Assembly (NCBI GenBank): GCA_016214605.1
Contig: JACROD010000014.1
Span: forward strand, 1 to 41,073
Source: Candidatus Kaiserbacteria bacterium
Lineage (GTDB): Bacteria > Patescibacteriota > Minisyncoccia > Phycocordibacterales > UBA2100
DNA: 41,073 nucleotides
Direction of reading: 5' to 3'
Shown here: positions 38,695 to 41,073 of the stretch, one piece after another
How the letters are laid out: each line of letters starts with the position of its first letter
How positions within the stretch are numbered: position 1 is the stretch's first letter
Notes under the pieces: model-generated
Databases searched by the model: none
The model's input: the letters and a program-made list of their open reading frames with translations, nothing else
What the model was told of the DNA's origin: nothing
Program-made: the position numbers and the translations under genes

Positions 38695-39195
38695 ATGCAG
38701 TTTCAAGTGCCTCAATTCATCGAGGTCGAGGATAAGATCTTTGGCCCTCTCACATTCAAACAATTCATCTATCTTGTGGGCGGAGCGGGCGCAAGCTATC
38801 TCTTTTGGAGGGTGCTTCCTGTATTTATTGCTATTCCGCTGATCATTGCTGTCGTGGCTCTTACCGTATCGCTCGCATTCGTACATATGAACGGGCGACC
38901 TTTTATATTGTCCCTGGAGAGTGGTTTTTACTACATCATTCACTCAAAACTGTACCTCTGGAACAATACTCAAAAGCCGTTGGTCACCCGAGAAAAAGCA
39001 CAAGCCGCAGCAGCGACTAAAAATGGATTATACGTCCCTAAACTTTCCGACAGTAAACTGCATGAACTCGCATGGAGTCTCGACATTAAAGAGCGTATCG
39101 CAAGCGGCACCACGACGGATTCCGAACGCCCGCACCCGACGACAGACGCGCTTGCTCCCGTTCGCACGGCCCGCGATGCCGTAGCACAACATTGA
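38695..39195 (+). CDS. PrgI-family T4SS membrane protein
   Basis: A 166-aa protein. MQFQVPQFIEVEDKIFGPLT is the PrgI family opening (Gram-positive-type VirB3-like partner of VirB4). Two adjacent membrane helices (about 22-62, QFIYLVGGAGASYLFWRVLP, IAIPLIIAVVALTVSLAFV) and a cytosolic tail. PrgI/VirB3-type proteins anchor the VirB4 ATPase at the membrane. Next genes are TraC-like and VirB4. Confidence 0.88.
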   Translation: MQFQVPQFIEVEDKIFGPLTFKQFIYLVGGAGASYLFWRVLPVFIAIPLIIAVVALTVSLAFVHMNGRPFILSLESGFYYIIHSKLYLWNNTQKPLVTREKAQAAAATKNGLYVPKLSDSKLHELAWSLDIKERIASGTTTDSERPHPTTDALAPVRTARDAVAQH

Positions 39196-39205
39196 TCTTG
39201 CCCAT

Positions 39206-39865
39206 ATGGAATCCTCTTCGACACGCACATCAGCTCGCTCGACCCAGGAGTTCGTCCCGGTGTCTGAGGTGCGCGACGGCATCATTGTCCTTAAAAGCGG
39301 TGAACTACGTGCTATCCTGCTCGCCTCATCAATCAATTTTGCCCTCAAATCCGAAGACGAGCAGACCGCATTTATCGTTCAGTTTCAAAACTTCCTCAAT
39401 TCTCTCGACTTTTCCTGTCAAATATTCGTCCAGTCCCGCATGCTCGATATCCGTCCCTACATCGCGACCCTGGAAGCACAGTACAAGCAACAGCTCGACG
39501 ACCTTATGCGCATTCAGATCCGCGAATACATCGAGTTTATCAAAAGCTTCACTGAAGCCGCCAACATCATGACTAAAAACTTCTTCGTTGTGGTGCCGTA
39601 TTCGCCGACACTCATAAAAAAATCCACAGGACCCACTTCCTATCTCCCATCCTTTGGCGGCAAAAAGGGTGGTGGCACCGTAGAAACATCTTTCGAAGAG
39701 CATGTATCGCAGCTCGAACAACGTATTTCGATCGTACAGCAGGGACTCGTGCGCACCGGGGTACGTACCGTACAATTAGGGACCGAGGAAGCGATCGAGC
39801 TTTTGTATAAAATGTTCAATCCTGGCGAAGAGGGTAAGCCGATGCCGATACCTACCGAACAATAA
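39206..39865 (+). CDS. TraC-like T4SS protein (VirB4 N-domain-like)
   Basis: A 219-aa protein resembling the N-terminal part of TraC/VirB4 without the ATPase: VPVSEVRDGIIVLKSGELRA, then FALKSEDEQTAFIVQFQNFL, NSLDFSCQIFVQSRMLDIRP, a long helix (ATLEAQYKQQLDDLMRIQIR), FFVVVPYSP, and VRTGVRTVQLGTEEAIELLY. No Walker motifs. In many CPR T4SS loci this piece and the VirB4 ATPase are separate neighbouring genes. Two nt separate it from virB4. Confidence 0.82.
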   Translation: MESSSTRTSARSTQEFVPVSEVRDGIIVLKSGELRAILLASSINFALKSEDEQTAFIVQFQNFLNSLDFSCQIFVQSRMLDIRPYIATLEAQYKQQLDDLMRIQIREYIEFIKSFTEAANIMTKNFFVVVPYSPTLIKKSTGPTSYLPSFGGKKGGGTVETSFEEHVSQLEQRISIVQQGLVRTGVRTVQLGTEEAIELLYKMFNPGEEGKPMPIPTEQ

Positions 39866-39867
39866 CT

Positions 39868-41073
39868 ATGGCGCTACTAGATTTTCTAAAAACAAAAAAA
39901 GGGCTCGAGAGTCCAAGTATCATACCGGTCTTGCCGGCGGAGATCTATCAGTCAGGCGTCCTCGACATGCAGGATGTGATCGCGCCGCATGCGCTGCAGA
40001 TCAATTCGCGCGAACTCGACCTTGGCGAGAAGATCGCCCGCACATTTTTCGTCATATCATACCCACGCTTCCTCACTACGGGATGGTTCGCACCGATCAT
40101 CAACATGGACAAAGTCATCGACATCTCGATCTTCATCCACCCGATGGACACCAACGAAATGCTCCGAAAGTTTCAAAAAAAGGTCGCTGAGGTCCAAAGC
40201 CAGATCTCTACCCGCGAAGAGAAGGGGATGGTGCGCGATCCGATGCTCGACACCGCCTATGCCGACCTCGAGCAGTTGCGTGATAGCCTCCAACAGGCAC
40301 AGGAGCGCATATTCGACGTCGGCCTCTATCTCACGATCTACGGCAATACCCGTGAAGAGATCGACAAGGCGGAGACGGAGGTTCGTTCGATTCTCGAGTC
40401 GCGCCTTGTCTACATCCGGCCCGCCCTCTTCCAACAAGAGCAGGGTTTCCGGTCGGTCCTTCCGCTCGGGACCGATCTACTCGATGTCCATACCAAGCTC
40501 AACTCGGCCCCGCTTTCTTCGATATTCCCGTTCATCTCTTTCGACCTCACGTCGGATCGCGGCATCCTCTATGGGATCAACCGCCACAACTCCTCCCTTA
40601 TCCTCTTCGACCGTTTTTCCCTTGAAAACTACAACTCGGTCACCTTCGCAAAATCCGGCGCTGGTAAGTCCTATACGACCAAGCTCGAGATCCTGCGTAG
40701 CCTCATGTTCGACACTGAAGTGATCGTGATCGACCCGGAACGCGAATACGAATACCTCGCCGAGACGGTCGGTGGACGCTATTTCAACATCTCACTCTCT
40801 TCCGAACACCACATCAATCCTTTTGATATTCCAATCCCGCGTGAAGACGAGAACCCCGCAGACGTCTTGCGCAACAACACCATCGCGCTCGTGGGACTCT
40901 TTCGTATCATGCTCGGCGGCCTCACACCTGAAGAGGACGCGATCATCGACAAAGCGATCACCGAGACCTATGCACTCAAAGACATCAGCGCCGACGCCAA
41001 TTTTGCCGCTGTCGAACCGCCACTTCTCTCCGACTTTGAGCTCGTACTCTCCGGCATGGAAGGATCCGAGTCT
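39868..41073 (+). CDS. virB4: VirB4-family T4SS ATPase (C-terminus beyond the window)
   Basis: 402 codons are visible and the gene continues past the right edge, which is why the ORF track lacks it. ATPase that powers substrate transfer. N-terminal part with SQISTREEKGMVRDPMLDTA and a coiled segment, DVGLYLTIYGNTREEIDKAE, FRSVLPLG, then RHNSSLILFDRFSLENYNSV, Walker A FAKSGAGKSYTTKLEILRSL, IDPEREYEYLAETVGGRYFN and HHINPFDIP, all VirB4/TraC hallmarks. Walker B and the rest lie outside. Start ATG at 39868, 2 nt after the TraC-like stop; no Shine-Dalgarno sequence. Confidence 0.93.
   Translation, partial: MALLDFLKTKKGLESPSIIPVLPAEIYQSGVLDMQDVIAPHALQINSRELDLGEKIARTFFVISYPRFLTTGWFAPIINMDKVIDISIFIHPMDTNEMLRKFQKKVAEVQSQISTREEKGMVRDPMLDTAYADLEQLRDSLQQAQERIFDVGLYLTIYGNTREEIDKAETEVRSILESRLVYIRPALFQQEQGFRSVLPLGTDLLDVHTKLNSAPLSSIFPFISFDLTSDRGILYGINRHNSSLILFDRFSLENYNSVTFAKSGAGKSYTTKLEILRSLMFDTEVIVIDPEREYEYLAETVGGRYFNISLSSEHHINPFDIPIPREDENPADVLRNNTIALVGLFRIMLGGLTPEEDAIIDKAITETYALKDISADANFAAVEPPLLSDFELVLSGMEGSES

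Noticed and set aside
1-41073. CRISPR arrays, tRNA or rRNA genes, riboswitches
   Set aside because: No regularly spaced repeats, cloverleaf-like sequences ending in CCA or rRNA-like blocks were seen by eye. A tRNAscan and Rfam search could still find a small RNA that was missed.

Overview
The window looks like a piece of chromosome from a Patescibacteria (CPR) bacterium, most likely a Parcubacteria-type lineage. This is inferred from gene content, not from a marker tree. The clues are a CPR-style type IV secretion locus (VirB6/TrbL-like, PrgI, TraC-like and VirB4 genes in tandem), a ComEC split from its metallo-beta-lactamase domain, a PGK with a divergent RxDxNxP motif, a PilB without its usual cysteines, several RelB/RelE-type modules, and several small proteins of a kind I associate with this phylum. 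No rRNA, tRNA or CRISPR array was seen.

Layout. 1-75: start of an IS200/IS605-like transposase. 251-1606 (-): nusA with a long leader. 1800-2679: a small membrane protein and toxin-antitoxin (TA) module 1. 2791-10013 (-): four acyl-CoA/2-oxoacid genes (fused indolepyruvate:ferredoxin oxidoreductase, hotdog thioesterase, glutaconyl-CoA decarboxylase alpha-like carboxyltransferase, acyl-CoA dehydrogenase). At least three of the four have a recognisable sigma70 promoter of their own, all have a Shine-Dalgarno sequence, and all are followed by their own terminator. 10137-10847 (-): unknown protein. 10945-16280: type IV pilus genes, with pilB and pilC on + and three pilin-like genes on -. 16357-18311: tpiA and pgk. 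18375-20515: HIT protein and recJ, divergent. 20602-26888: unknown and membrane proteins, an RNase H-like protein, comEC, superoxide dismutase and the detached ComEC-type MBL protein. 26988-30702: uvrD/pcrA, TA module 2, a graveyard of gene 3' ends, and TA module 3. 30705-31514: rsmA, only 2 nt behind the TA3 toxin. 31947 to the end: the type IV secretion locus, running off the window inside virB4.

How the parts work together. The pilus genes plus comEC and its MBL partner suggest DNA uptake, and the T4SS locus suggests DNA or protein transfer. The oxidoreductase, carboxyltransferase and dehydrogenase suggest amino-acid-derived acyl-CoA catabolism, which is unexpected in a reduced CPR genome and looks acquired.

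Three patterns stand out. (1) Two TA modules each sit directly behind a gene's 3' end, with a second, diverged copy of that same 3' end on their far side. (2) About a dozen genes have a TATAMT-like -10 box 6-8 nt before the start codon, which predicts leaderless mRNAs; the acyl-CoA genes instead have spaced promoters and Shine-Dalgarno leaders. (3) A 21-bp perfect-stem palindrome is inserted in frame inside rsmA.
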